From assembly GCF_900113575.1 (NCBI RefSeq), contig NZ_FOPV01000017.1, forward strand, positions 27,158 to 91,157: a DNA stretch of 64,000 nucleotides. The letters are read 5' to 3'. Source of the DNA: Nitrosospira sp. Nsp14. Its GTDB lineage: Bacteria; Pseudomonadota; Gammaproteobacteria; Burkholderiales; Nitrosomonadaceae. The position numbers were made by a program, and so were the translations under genes. The number at the start of each line of letters is the position of its first letter. Position 1 is the first letter of the stretch. This document shows, piece by piece, positions 47,806 through 55,906 of the stretch. Under the pieces are notes generated by a model. It was not told the origin of the DNA. It did not search any database and saw only the letters and a program-made list of their open reading frames with translations.

Positions 47806-49089
47806 TTAATCGATACCCTCATCCCCGGAAAATTTCTTCATGTATTTTCTGATGATCACCTTGGTAGGTATTTTACCAGCCTGATGAAAAACCAGATAAT
47901 TGACCAGGCCGTGCACTGCAATAGCGGTCAGCAAACCCTCGAAAATCCCCACCTTGTAAACCAGTAAGCTGCAGGCAATGGCCAGAATCATGGCATATTG
48001 ACCGTGGTAGGCTACATTCCATAACCGGCTAATCATTTTCCAGCCGGTGAAGATCATGATGGCGGCGAGGGAAAACTTCGGCAGATACTGAAGATACTGA
48101 GAGTTCATGACGAAAAAGGCGACCACGACACCGATCACCAGCACGGAAAATTTGGTCATCGCCCCGGCGAGCGCGTTTGACGTGCTTTTCGCCAGCCCGT
48201 CCAGATTGGTCATGCCGCCAAAGAAGCTGGAACCAATGTTCGCAATCCAGATGGCAAACAGGCTGTTGTTATTGCTGCACCTGCGCCCCAGCGGATCGAT
48301 TTTTTCGATCGCGGCGTTGCTCATGACCTGTTCGATTACATTGATCGCAGCCAGTATCAGCGTGAAGCCAATCACATAAACCCAGGTGAGCGCTCCGCTG
48401 AAATGCGGCATCGGAAGGACAAAGCCAAGCTCCAGGTCATCCACATGCAACATCGGCACCGGCACAAACTGGGCGACGATGATGCTCGTGCCGATCAGCA
48501 GGAAATACGGCAGCGCTGGTTTTGTGTCCTTGAAGATGGAGAACAGATACACGAACAGCGCAAAACCGGCCAGGGAAATAAGCACCATCCGCGCGCGTGC
48601 CGCATTCCAGAAGGTATCAGGCGATTCCTGAGAAACGGGGATCTCATAGGTAAACGCCAGGAACCTTACCGCGATGGTCATGCCCACCCCTGCCAGGAGC
48701 CCCTCGACCAGATAACCCGGAACTGCCCGAAGAATGTATTTTTGCCAGTTGAATTTCCAGACTACGGCTTGGGTAATCCCGGTCAGCAAAATGACGAAGG
48801 GCATGTTTTCCATGCCGAATCGTTCCACCCCCAGCGCCAGTAAAGGCGCCAACCCGGCGGCAATGCCGGGGACGCCGATAAAATTGCCGGGGCGGATAAA
48901 CGCATTGATCCAGCCGATGAAGCAGGCGAACACGACGGTGGCGAGACCAACCTTGATCGGGTAGTCGGACATGAGCGCGATACCCACGGACAGGGGAATC
49001 ACCATTGCGCCGGTTATGATCCCAGCCTGGATATCGCGAGCGAGGTACTTACTCTGAAAAGCGGCTGTTGTTGATCGGGGAATGGCCAA
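47806..49089 (-). CDS. SulP family anion transporter without STAS domain, possibly for bicarbonate
   Basis: 427 residues, many hydrophobic helices. SulP marks are DIQAGIITGAMVIPLSVGIA, GNFIGVPGIAAGLAPLLAL and FFGGMTNLDGLAKSTSNALA. The usual C-terminal STAS domain is absent; the protein ends just after the last helix with KYMKKFSGDEGID. The reading begins with a TTG at 49089 without ribosome site, and the first helix is close to the N-terminus, so the true start is uncertain. Related SulP proteins transport bicarbonate or sulfate; the neighbourhood of cbb and sbtA favours inorganic carbon, as an inference. Confidence 0.8.
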   Translation of the reverse strand: MAIPRSTTAAFQSKYLARDIQAGIITGAMVIPLSVGIALMSDYPIKVGLATVVFACFIGWINAFIRPGNFIGVPGIAAGLAPLLALGVERFGMENMPFVILLTGITQAVVWKFNWQKYILRAVPGYLVEGLLAGVGMTIAVRFLAFTYEIPVSQESPDTFWNAARARMVLISLAGFALFVYLFSIFKDTKPALPYFLLIGTSIIVAQFVPVPMLHVDDLELGFVLPMPHFSGALTWVYVIGFTLILAAINVIEQVMSNAAIEKIDPLGRRCSNNNSLFAIWIANIGSSFFGGMTNLDGLAKSTSNALAGAMTKFSVLVIGVVVAFFVMNSQYLQYLPKFSLAAIMIFTGWKMISRLWNVAYHGQYAMILAIACSLLVYKVGIFEGLLTAIAVHGLVNYLVFHQAGKIPTKVIIRKYMKKFSGDEGID

Positions 49090-49365
49090 AGTATATGGTT
49101 TTTCGGTTGTACTCGCGAAAACTCAGTCGGTGCAAGGGCAGGAATGTTTTGCGCTGGCGCATGACACGGCACATTTTCCCTGGGACAGACTGCCGCCTGA
49201 TGGCTCCGTTCGACTTACGGGTTAAGTTGCGCAGCAAGCTGTATTTAACGTTGCGCGATCCTGGTATTTATAAACCGCGTGGTGATACCTTGTTTACCTT
49301 TATCTCGCCGCTTTTTCCAATGTGCGCCATGCGGTGGCGCAACGGTTCGTGCTCGCGTTTTTGAT

Positions 49366-50091
49366 TCAGCGGCGTCCATCATACCAGATCGGTAGCTGCT
49401 TCTTGTCTTGCAATGCCCGGCGCGGATGCAGCAGCACCCGCAGAATCTGGCCGAACGTCTCGCGCGGGGAGTAGAGCACCACCTTACGTGCAGAGGTCTC
49501 CAGCGGAAATTTTGTCAGGATGACGAATTCGAGGCCGCGTCGGCGGCCCCACTGCCTGAGCTGTTGGCTCAAGGTAATTTCATCCGCGGCATAGAGCGCC
49601 TGGTTGAAGCCGCCGACCTCGCGAAAGGCATCGCTTCGGCATACCACCAGCGCCCCTGCCGCCCAGCGAAACGTAACCGACGTTACGGTCCACAATTTCA
49701 ATCCCCAGTGCGCCCACCATGGCAACCCTTCCATATGTATCGTGCTGCCACACCCCACACACCTGCCTTCTTCAATCAGCCGCAAGATCTCGGATAGCAA
49801 TCCCGGATTTAAAATACTGTCTGCATCGACAAACAGCAGCCAGTCCCCTGTGGCCACGGCCGCGCCGGCGTTGCGCGCGCGACCTATCTGGTTGATTGGC
49901 TCGAACACAACCCGTGCACCCGCCTGCCGCGCCAACCCCGGGGTATCATCCGTGGAATTGTTGTCAACTACAATGATTTCAGAAGTAAAACCCCGCTTGT
50001 AATTTGCAGCCACTGATGTAGAAATAGATTGCAGGCACCTTGCTATCAAACGTTCTTTATTGAATGCCGGGATAATAATCGAGAGATGCAT
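49366..50091 (-). CDS. Glycosyltransferase family 2 protein
   Basis: 241 residues. GT-A fold marks: LSIIIPAFNKERLIARCLQS at the N-terminus, IIVVDNNSTDDTPGLARQ, the DXD-like WLLFVDADSILN, then FRWAAGALVVCRSDAFREVG and DEITLSQQLRQWG. It transfers a sugar to an unknown acceptor, perhaps for cell-surface polysaccharide. It appears to be soluble and alone, upstream of sulP on the same strand. Confidence 0.88.
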   Translation of the reverse strand: MHLSIIIPAFNKERLIARCLQSISTSVAANYKRGFTSEIIVVDNNSTDDTPGLARQAGARVVFEPINQIGRARNAGAAVATGDWLLFVDADSILNPGLLSEILRLIEEGRCVGCGSTIHMEGLPWWAHWGLKLWTVTSVTFRWAAGALVVCRSDAFREVGGFNQALYAADEITLSQQLRQWGRRRGLEFVILTKFPLETSARKVVLYSPRETFGQILRVLLHPRRALQDKKQLPIWYDGRR

Positions 50092-50246
50092 AATAGAACC
50101 GCGTTTGGTTAACGGAACTGGGAAGTGTCATTATCGCGAAAAATGGATTGCGCAGGGAAAGGATGCGCGATACGCGGAGCACAAATGGTGACCATAAGTT
50201 TTGTACTGGATGACGGAGCTGCGCCCCTGCCGCATGAGGAGGAATC

Positions 50247-50453
50247 ATGGGTGAATTTGCGATACTGCAATGGCTGATAGCGTCAACAATCTTTTTCGTC
50301 GTGCCATTTTGGAGGATCTGCCGGCGGGCCGGTTTCAAGCCCGGCCTCTCGTTGCTCTCCCTGATTCCGGGAGGCATCCTGGTTCTCCTATGGATTATTG
50401 CCTTTGCAAAATGGCCATCCTCGCCCGAGGAGAAAAAGGCTATTGGCAATTGA
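50247..50453 (+). CDS. Small two-helix membrane protein, unknown
   Basis: 68 residues after AGGAGG, a strong ribosome site, five bases before the ATG at 50247. Helices AILQWLIASTIFFVVPF and LLSLIPGGILVLLWIIAF flank a short basic loop (RICRRAGFKPG). No family is recognised. Confidence 0.65.
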   Translation: MGEFAILQWLIASTIFFVVPFWRICRRAGFKPGLSLLSLIPGGILVLLWIIAFAKWPSSPEEKKAIGN

Positions 50454-50867
50454 GGAAAAGCTGTTCAGCCACAGGTGCAGCCGGCGCGATTTCGAGCTTG
50501 GAATAGGAAGCATGGTTGCGCCTCGTTTTCTCCAATCCCGAATTAACATCTCTTTTACTGAGCCAAAAAATCAAGTGCTGGATTCGTTCGTCTACTTCGA
50601 AAGACCGTAGCGACGCGCATGCCGGATCGGTTATATGGCATTTGCCGCTTCGATAAGTTTAGGGGAGGGTGATGAATCCCTGAAGGAGAGAGGCATCCTC
50701 TCGTTGCAAGTAAGCGCGATGCAGAAGCGTGAGGGCGCCTCGCAAGGCGAGGGCACACATCGCAAACGGGCGTGCAGGCGGAAAAACGGCCGTGATATGC
50801 CAGCGTGCACATGGGCCCGAGAGTGCACGCTGACCTGGGTTGATTTTATTTCTGACTTGCTTTTGTT
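50454..50867. other. Intergenic stretch
   Basis: No gene is recognised between the small membrane protein and the first RTX gene's stop. Confidence 0.4.
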
Positions 50868-51671
50868 TTAAAGAACTACGTCTATCGAGGGCCCCGATAG
50901 ATCGAGGGGAGGACTGCCATTCAACTGAATCTGAAGATCGCCCCCGGGACCGGATATATTTGCGGTCAGTACTCCCCCTGAGTAGGACAACTGGCCGAGC
51001 GTAAACGCCTGGTTGCCCGCCAAGCCGGCGTTGGCGTCCACGCCTGAAAGGTCGATCATGTCGCCTACGTTGTTCCCACTGCCATCGAAGTCGACAATAA
51101 TGTCACGGCTGGAATTATTAGGGCTCTCGTTTTGGGAATCGTAGTCAAATCTGTCCCAGCCCGGTCCACCTACCAGTATGTCCTTGCCGCCGCCGCCCTT
51201 AAAGTAGTCATCCCCCGCATCGCCAATCAAAACGTCATCGCCCGAATTACCGTAGAGATTATCGTTGCCGCCCTCGCCTTCGACGATATCGTTCCCGTTC
51301 CCGCCGTCGAGCGTGTCGTTCCCGGCGCCGCCAAACAGAACGTCGTCATCATTCTCGCCGTAAAGCCTGTCGTTGCCGTTCCCGCCATTAAGGTTGTCGT
51401 AACCGATCCCCCCATATAGATCGTCGTTGCCGGTGTCGCCGTTCAGATTGTCATCGCCAGCGTTCCCGTACAGGCGATCGTTACCCACATCTCCCTTGAG
51501 CGTGTCCTTACCGGCGTCCCCGTATAAATTGTCGTCGCCATTTCCACCACTGATAAAATCATTGCCGCCATTTCCCCGCAGGGTGTCGTTGCCGCCAAAG
51601 CCGAAGATTACATCTTTGGAACTTGTGCCGGGATACGAGTTATTGTTTCCATTTCCAAAATAGTTTGCCAT
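50868..51671 (-). CDS. RTX calcium-binding repeat protein (first copy)
   Basis: 267 residues. After MANYFGNGNNNSYPGTSSKD the protein is a run of nonapeptide repeats of the GGxGxDxLx type (for example FGGNDTLRGNGGNDFISGGN, LYGDAGKDTLKGDVGNDRLY), which bind calcium in a beta-roll. The tail (about residues 175-267) is a conserved end, with NNVGDMIDLSGVDANAGLAG and LQIQLNGSPPLDLSGPSIDV. Such proteins leave the cell by type I secretion, using a C-terminal signal. No transporter genes are nearby. A paralogue lies at 52681-53736 and shares both ends and upstream region. Confidence 0.88.
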   Translation of the reverse strand: MANYFGNGNNNSYPGTSSKDVIFGFGGNDTLRGNGGNDFISGGNGDDNLYGDAGKDTLKGDVGNDRLYGNAGDDNLNGDTGNDDLYGGIGYDNLNGGNGNDRLYGENDDDVLFGGAGNDTLDGGNGNDIVEGEGGNDNLYGNSGDDVLIGDAGDDYFKGGGGKDILVGGPGWDRFDYDSQNESPNNSSRDIIVDFDGSGNNVGDMIDLSGVDANAGLAGNQAFTLGQLSYSGGVLTANISGPGGDLQIQLNGSPPLDLSGPSIDVVL

Positions 51672-51730
51672 GACTGACTTCCTCTCTTCAAATTAAAGAT
51701 TACATTACTTTTGGTTTGCTCTCTCTCGTG

Positions 51731-51853
51731 GCTCCCTCTTGTGAAACTAGGGGTATGCAGGAATTATGCCTAGAAACAACATTCTGAAGAACAAACCGTT
51801 GATTGATGACAATGAGGCCGTTTTTAACTCAATCCATGTCGTCTTAGTACGAC
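51731..51853 (-). promoter_or_regulatory. Conserved upstream region of the first RTX gene with GTCGT-N6-ACGAC dyad
   Basis: Three blocks are shared with the upstream region of the second RTX gene: GCTCCCTCTTGT with GAAACTAGGGG (51731-51753), TTGATGACAATGAGG (51803-51817), and the dyad GTCGT-N6-ACGAC (51838-51853). The dyad loop differs between copies while the arms are kept, which points to a functional site. It lies 167 bases upstream of the start codon. Confidence 0.6.
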
Positions 51854-52572
51854 AAGATGAGATTTAAGCCACGCCTTTGGTCATTGATTTTCGGAAACCT
51901 TTGCTTGTCGCCCAAGGGAGACCGACTTCTACTGCTTAACGCCCAGTATGGTTTTTCCGCAATGAAAGCCAAGCCCTAGTTTTGTCGTCAAATCGCGACG
52001 ATTTTGACGGGCCTGAGATAGGCTTTCCTTCAATTTTTTCCTGTTCCCGCTCAAGATCATGCATGACGTGAACAGGCGGAGATGGGACTGTCTAGCGGAG
52101 AGCAGCAACTCCGCTATAGGATGTTGCTCATTGTAGAGGTCGCATATCGTTAGCCGCTATGTCGTTAGCATCCACAAGGATTTCTCGATTCTTCAATCAA
52201 TTTTGAAAGGATATGGTATAGCTCTGCTCAAGATGGCCACGCAGCGGCCGCCGGATCAGGTTGCGCAAAGGTATATACCGGGGATGTGAGCCGGAAAGGT
52301 CGCAGGCCCGGCTTGAAGCGGATGAAGAGGGAAGAGCGAAGAGGGAAGAGGGAAGAGAAGGGCGTATGGGAATCTGTAAAAGCGTTTGCTCGGCAATATG
52401 GTTGTGCAGTTCGAACGCCGTTAGAAGCTCAGTTAGAAGCGGCGAGGTGATGCGTCCCAGCGGTCTCCTTCATCCGGGCGATCCATCGTAAAGGAAGTGG
52501 AATAGCAGCAACTCGTAAATAAACCTGACGGATACAGCAAAAAATACTTTACCTGGCAAGAAAATGAATGGA

Positions 52573-52624
52573 GGTCAGACCACATACTCGTGCTCTGCAA
52601 TTGGAGCACTATTTGCGTCTGACC
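52573..52624. repeat. Short nested hairpin element
   Basis: GGTCAGAC (52573-52580) and GTCTGACC (52617-52624) are exact inverted arms. Inside, TGCTC and GAGCA form a second stem. It has the look of a REP-like or miniature palindromic element in the gap between the RTX genes. Confidence 0.4.
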
Positions 52625-52680
52625 CCACTTTTTTCCCCTTCTATTGTTTGAATCGTGCGTGGCTCACCAAGAAACCCTTA

Positions 52681-53736
52681 TCACGCAAGAATTATATCGT
52701 CTGCCAAATCAACGGAGGGGGCGCCAGCCAACCGAATCTGCAAATCGACAAGACCAGGATCGCCGGTCACGTCAACATTCAAATTCCCATTGCCGGTATT
52801 GTATGTAACTTGACCCGCCGTAAGCGCTTGATGTCCACCCATACTCACATTGCCATCGATGGCCGAAAGATCGATTTCATCTCCATCGGCACCCCCATTG
52901 CCGTCAAAGTCGCTTATCACGTCGCGAGTCGCCGCGCCTTGTGGGCTATCGGACGTTAGAGCGTAGACGAACCAGTCGAACCCGGCGCCTCCCGTAAGAT
53001 TGTCTTGGCCGGCGCCCCCAAACAAGATGTCACGGCCGTCTCCACCCGAAAGTATGTCATTTCCGTCGTCACCAAGCAGTACGTCATTACCTGCATTTCC
53101 GGAAAGGTTATCGTTGCCGTTGCCACCCTGGAGAAAATCGCGGCCATTGCCTCCGGAGATCATGTCGGCTCCATTTCCGCCGAACAAGGCGTCATCGCCA
53201 TTGCCGCCGGTGAGGTTGTCGTTACCATCTCCTCCATTCAGGTTGTCGTCGCCATTTCCCCCGGCCAGGTTGTCGTTACCGTCGTAGCCGTAGAGGTAGT
53301 CGTCGCCGTCGTTGCCTTGCAAATTGTCGTTACCATTGCCTCCATACAGGTTGTCGTTCCCATTTCCTCCGACCAGGTCGTCGTTCCCATTGCCACCGTT
53401 CAGATAGTCGTTGCCGTCATTGCCGAACAGGTCGTCGTCCCCATCTCCCCCAACGAGGTTGTCGTTGCCATTCCCCCCGGCCAGGTCATCACCCCCATTG
53501 CCGCCGTCCAGGTCGTCGTTACCATTTCCTCCGTTTAGGTCATCGGCACCATTTTCGCCCTTAAGGACGTCGTTACCATTCCCACCATTTAGAAGATCGT
53601 TACCGTTCCCCCCGACGATAAAGTCATTCCCACCGGCCCCGGACAAGTTATCGTTACCACCCTGTCCAAATATATTGTCGTCTGCGCCAGCACCGGCAAA
53701 CACGTCAGCAAATGCAGTTCCAAAAAAATTTGCCAT
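52681..53736 (-). CDS. RTX calcium-binding repeat protein (second copy)
   Basis: 351 residues. After MANFFGTAFADVFAGAGADD the sequence consists of about 25 glycine- and aspartate-rich nonapeptide repeats (such as GGNGNDLLNGGNGNDVLKG), which should form a calcium-filled beta-roll. The end repeats the tail of the first copy (DEIDLSAIDGNVSMGGHQAL, VDLQIRLAGAPSVDLADDI). This supports a tandem duplication in which the repeat number later changed (351 against 267 residues). Secretion by a type I system is expected from the family. The ATG follows AGGAAG-type sequence. Confidence 0.88.
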   Translation of the reverse strand: MANFFGTAFADVFAGAGADDNIFGQGGNDNLSGAGGNDFIVGGNGNDLLNGGNGNDVLKGENGADDLNGGNGNDDLDGGNGGDDLAGGNGNDNLVGGDGDDDLFGNDGNDYLNGGNGNDDLVGGNGNDNLYGGNGNDNLQGNDGDDYLYGYDGNDNLAGGNGDDNLNGGDGNDNLTGGNGDDALFGGNGADMISGGNGRDFLQGGNGNDNLSGNAGNDVLLGDDGNDILSGGDGRDILFGGAGQDNLTGGAGFDWFVYALTSDSPQGAATRDVISDFDGNGGADGDEIDLSAIDGNVSMGGHQALTAGQVTYNTGNGNLNVDVTGDPGLVDLQIRLAGAPSVDLADDIILA

Positions 53737-53798
53737 GATCGACTTCCTTATTCAAGTTAAAGATAAAAACTCTCGTTCCAGCGGATCTCCCTCTCGTT

Positions 53799-53923
53799 GC
53801 TCCCTCTTGTTGAAACTAGGGGAACGCACGAACTATGCCTATATTAAATACATATATTAAACAGTGGCTTAATTGATGACAATGAGGCGGTTTTTAATGC
53901 AAACGGTGTCGTTGTCATACGAC
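53799..53923 (-). promoter_or_regulatory. Conserved upstream region of the second RTX gene with GTCGT-N6-ACGAC dyad
   Basis: It mirrors the region upstream of the first copy: GCTCCCTCTTGT and GAAACTAGGGG (53799-53822), TTGATGACAATGAGG (53873-53887) and GTCGT-N6-ACGAC (53908-53923), in the same order and spacing. The dyad is 172 bases upstream of the start codon. Confidence 0.6.
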
Positions 53924-54531
53924 AAGATGAGACTCAGGCAGCTCTATTAAACCTTTATAATCCTGCGGTCTCTCCTGTCGCCCGCTGACGACACGTTTCT
54001 GACGATCGTCGCCGCGCCACAGGCTTTCAGGAATAATAACCTGCACTTATCCGCGTCGTTAAATAGCGACATCTCAGATGAGCCTGAGATGCGTTTGATG
54101 CGATTTTTCTTCGGTTGGCTCAAGGTGATGTATTCGTTGGTCCCGGAACCAAACCGCGAATCGGCTAAGGAAAACCATGGCATTTGAAGCGCTACTGTTA
54201 CGAAGCGCGCTTGCTGACGTACGCTGGCAATCGCGGTCAAGGCATGAGGGCTTGCGGAAAGCGATGGAAGAAGTTTGCGTACAGGTGCCGCTGGCAATTC
54301 CCAGGGTCGGCACCTCAGATTCCTGCTCCAGCATTGCACAATTTAACATAATATACATTATGCGCAAATCAAAGGGGACGCGGCAGAACTCGTTAACGCT
54401 CGTTAACCAGTGGGTGGGAACAAAAATAATTAATTTAACTTTATGTGCGTTGGGCAACAGAGTACCGGAAGCGAATCAGCGAGAATAATACAGGCACCTA
54501 CTTTTTTCTCCCTCTTGTAGTGGGTGCCACT

Positions 54532-54570
54532 GGCCCGGCACAGGCCAACTACTCCTTGCCGGGCCTTTTT
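54532..54570 (+). terminator. Intrinsic terminator without an obvious gene upstream
   Basis: GGCCCGGCA and TGCCGGGCC form a perfect 9-base stem (16-base loop), followed directly by five T. It points right, but no plus-strand gene is recognised in the 800 bases before it, so it may end a small RNA. Confidence 0.75.
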
Positions 54571-54764
54571 CATTCTTGCGTACGCTCGCAATCCGCTCGT
54601 ATCCAATTGGTTCGTTTCAGCAATTTCGTCGCCGAGTCGTCGTAATGGAGGTTACGCTGCAGCAGATTACAATTAGCGGGTTCGAGTTTCGCATGGGCCT
54701 ATTTTTTTTCTGAAGGCGACGTTCTATAATTTGAAAAACAAGCCCCCCAGCGGAAGGAAATGAT

Positions 54765-55286
54765 ATGAGATCGATCGTCCTGACCCTTTTCATGGCCTTG
54801 ATCGCAAGCCCGGTATACGCTGCCGATCCTCCTCCGCTCTACCAGCAAGGCGACCCCGAAAACCGCTTCCGCGAAGCCCAGCTGCACGTCAGGGAACTGA
54901 TGAAGGAGGGTAAATATAAGGAAGCATCGACGTTCATGTCCGTGTATCAAAAATTGGCCTGTGAAGCCTCGGAACAGAAGGCGGGGCGCAGCACGGAGGA
55001 AGGAGCAGCCTATTGCGCAAAGAAGCACAACCATGCCGGAGTAAGCGCCAGTAGCGTGCAGCAGCGCCAACAGGAACGGCTCGCTACCGAGCCTATATCG
55101 TCCAACACCCTGGCCCCCGGCATCACCGTGATGCAACGCCCGGTCCCGGGCTCCCCGACCATGCTGGATGGGTCGGCGCCGTCTCTTCTTATGTTCGATC
55201 CCCGAACAGACGCTGGTGGATCCAGCTCCAGTTCGAGTTCCCGGAGCGACCGACGCGGGGCTGATCCCTGGACGGGCACGCCTTAG
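54765..55286 (+). CDS. Exported protein of unknown function
   Basis: 173 residues with a signal peptide (MRSIVLTLFMALIASPVYAAD). The following part has a helical segment (NRFREAQLHVRELMKEGKYK), two cysteines (KLACEASEQ and GAAYCAKKH) and a low-complexity serine-rich end (GGSSSSSSSRSDRRGAD). No family is recognised. AAGGAAA precedes the ATG. Confidence 0.7.
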   Translation: MRSIVLTLFMALIASPVYAADPPPLYQQGDPENRFREAQLHVRELMKEGKYKEASTFMSVYQKLACEASEQKAGRSTEEGAAYCAKKHNHAGVSASSVQQRQQERLATEPISSNTLAPGITVMQRPVPGSPTMLDGSAPSLLMFDPRTDAGGSSSSSSSRSDRRGADPWTGTP

Positions 55287-55515
55287 AATTAAAGAAATTC
55301 GGCTGGAAACCGCAGGCGGTAGGCCATTCGATTTTCTGCGACGCGGCCGTAAGCCCCGGGATCGGCTACTCGGGCCCCTCTTACCCGGCGCAGTTGACCC
55401 ATCGTGGGGAGCATCGGTCTTGTGAACGTACGTAGCGGCTCCCCCCATTGGAAGTGCGGGATTTGCGGTGTATCATCCCGTCTCTGTAAAATATTCGACC
55501 GAATGGAGGCTGGAT

Positions 55516-55860
55516 TTGAGAACATCTCAACTGATGGTGGCTTTTTTCATAGCATTCGCATCGTTAAGCCCGCTGCACGCCGTGGCGGAGAAGGCTGGCG
55601 CCAGCAGCGCCAACGCGGCGGCTGGAATGGCTGCGAATGAAGGCAAGGTTCTTTCCACCCTGGATGCGCCGGGCTATACGTACATGGAGCTCGCGAACAC
55701 GGAAAAGAAGTTCTGGATCGCCGCGCCGACCACGCGCGTGAAAGTCGGCGACCGGGTGCGTTTTGAGCAAAGCCTGGTGATGAAAAATTTCAACAGTAAG
55801 ACGCTGAATCGTACCTTTGATCAGATCATTTTCGTCAACTCAGCCACGGTCCTCAATTGA
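55516..55860 (+). CDS. NrfJ-like exported small protein
   Basis: About 114 residues from a TTG at 55516 with GGAGG seven bases before it (an upstream GTG at 55468 is also in frame). It has a signal peptide (LRTSQLMVAFFIAFASLSPL) and an SH3-like domain: GKVLSTLDAPGYTYMELANT, TRVKVGDRVRFEQSLVMKNF and SKTLNRTFDQIIFVNSATV. This is like NrfJ, a small periplasmic protein of nitrite-reductase clusters. A role there is possible but no nrf genes are near. Confidence 0.7.
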   Translation: MRTSQLMVAFFIAFASLSPLHAVAEKAGASSANAAAGMAANEGKVLSTLDAPGYTYMELANTEKKFWIAAPTTRVKVGDRVRFEQSLVMKNFNSKTLNRTFDQIIFVNSATVLN

Positions 55861-55906
55861 CGTCGAATCATTCTTAACTTGATTCTATAAGCCGCTGAGT
55901 TTGAAG

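Larger units (their letters stand above)
51672..52680. other. Stretch between the two RTX genes
   Basis: It holds the conserved leader of the first RTX gene (51731-51853), a purine-rich short tandem stretch (gaagaggga units near 52321-52361) and the hairpin element at 52573-52624. No convincing gene is seen. Confidence 0.5.
53737..54764. other. Intergenic stretch with RTX leader and orphan terminator
   Basis: The left part is the conserved leader of the second RTX gene. The middle has only overlapping open frames without ribosome sites or known families. The right part contains an intrinsic terminator (54532-54570) with no gene before it. Confidence 0.5.

Noticed and set aside
52261..52491. 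Open frame of 76 codons between the RTX genes
   Set aside because: It is produced largely by the purine-rich tandem stretch (EEGRAKREEGREGR) and has no other support.
53000..53538. Plus-strand frames across the second RTX gene, rich in V, I and A
   Set aside because: They are antisense readings of the glycine-aspartate repeats, so their regular pattern is a by-product.
54074..54488. Two overlapping open frames (minus 54074-54457, plus 54177-54488)
   Set aside because: Neither has a ribosome site or recognisable product, and they exclude each other.
54571..54764. tRNA-like stretch around GGTTCGAGTTTCG
   Set aside because: The T-arm-like sequence has no matching acceptor or anticodon arms; no tRNA or rRNA gene was found anywhere in the window.
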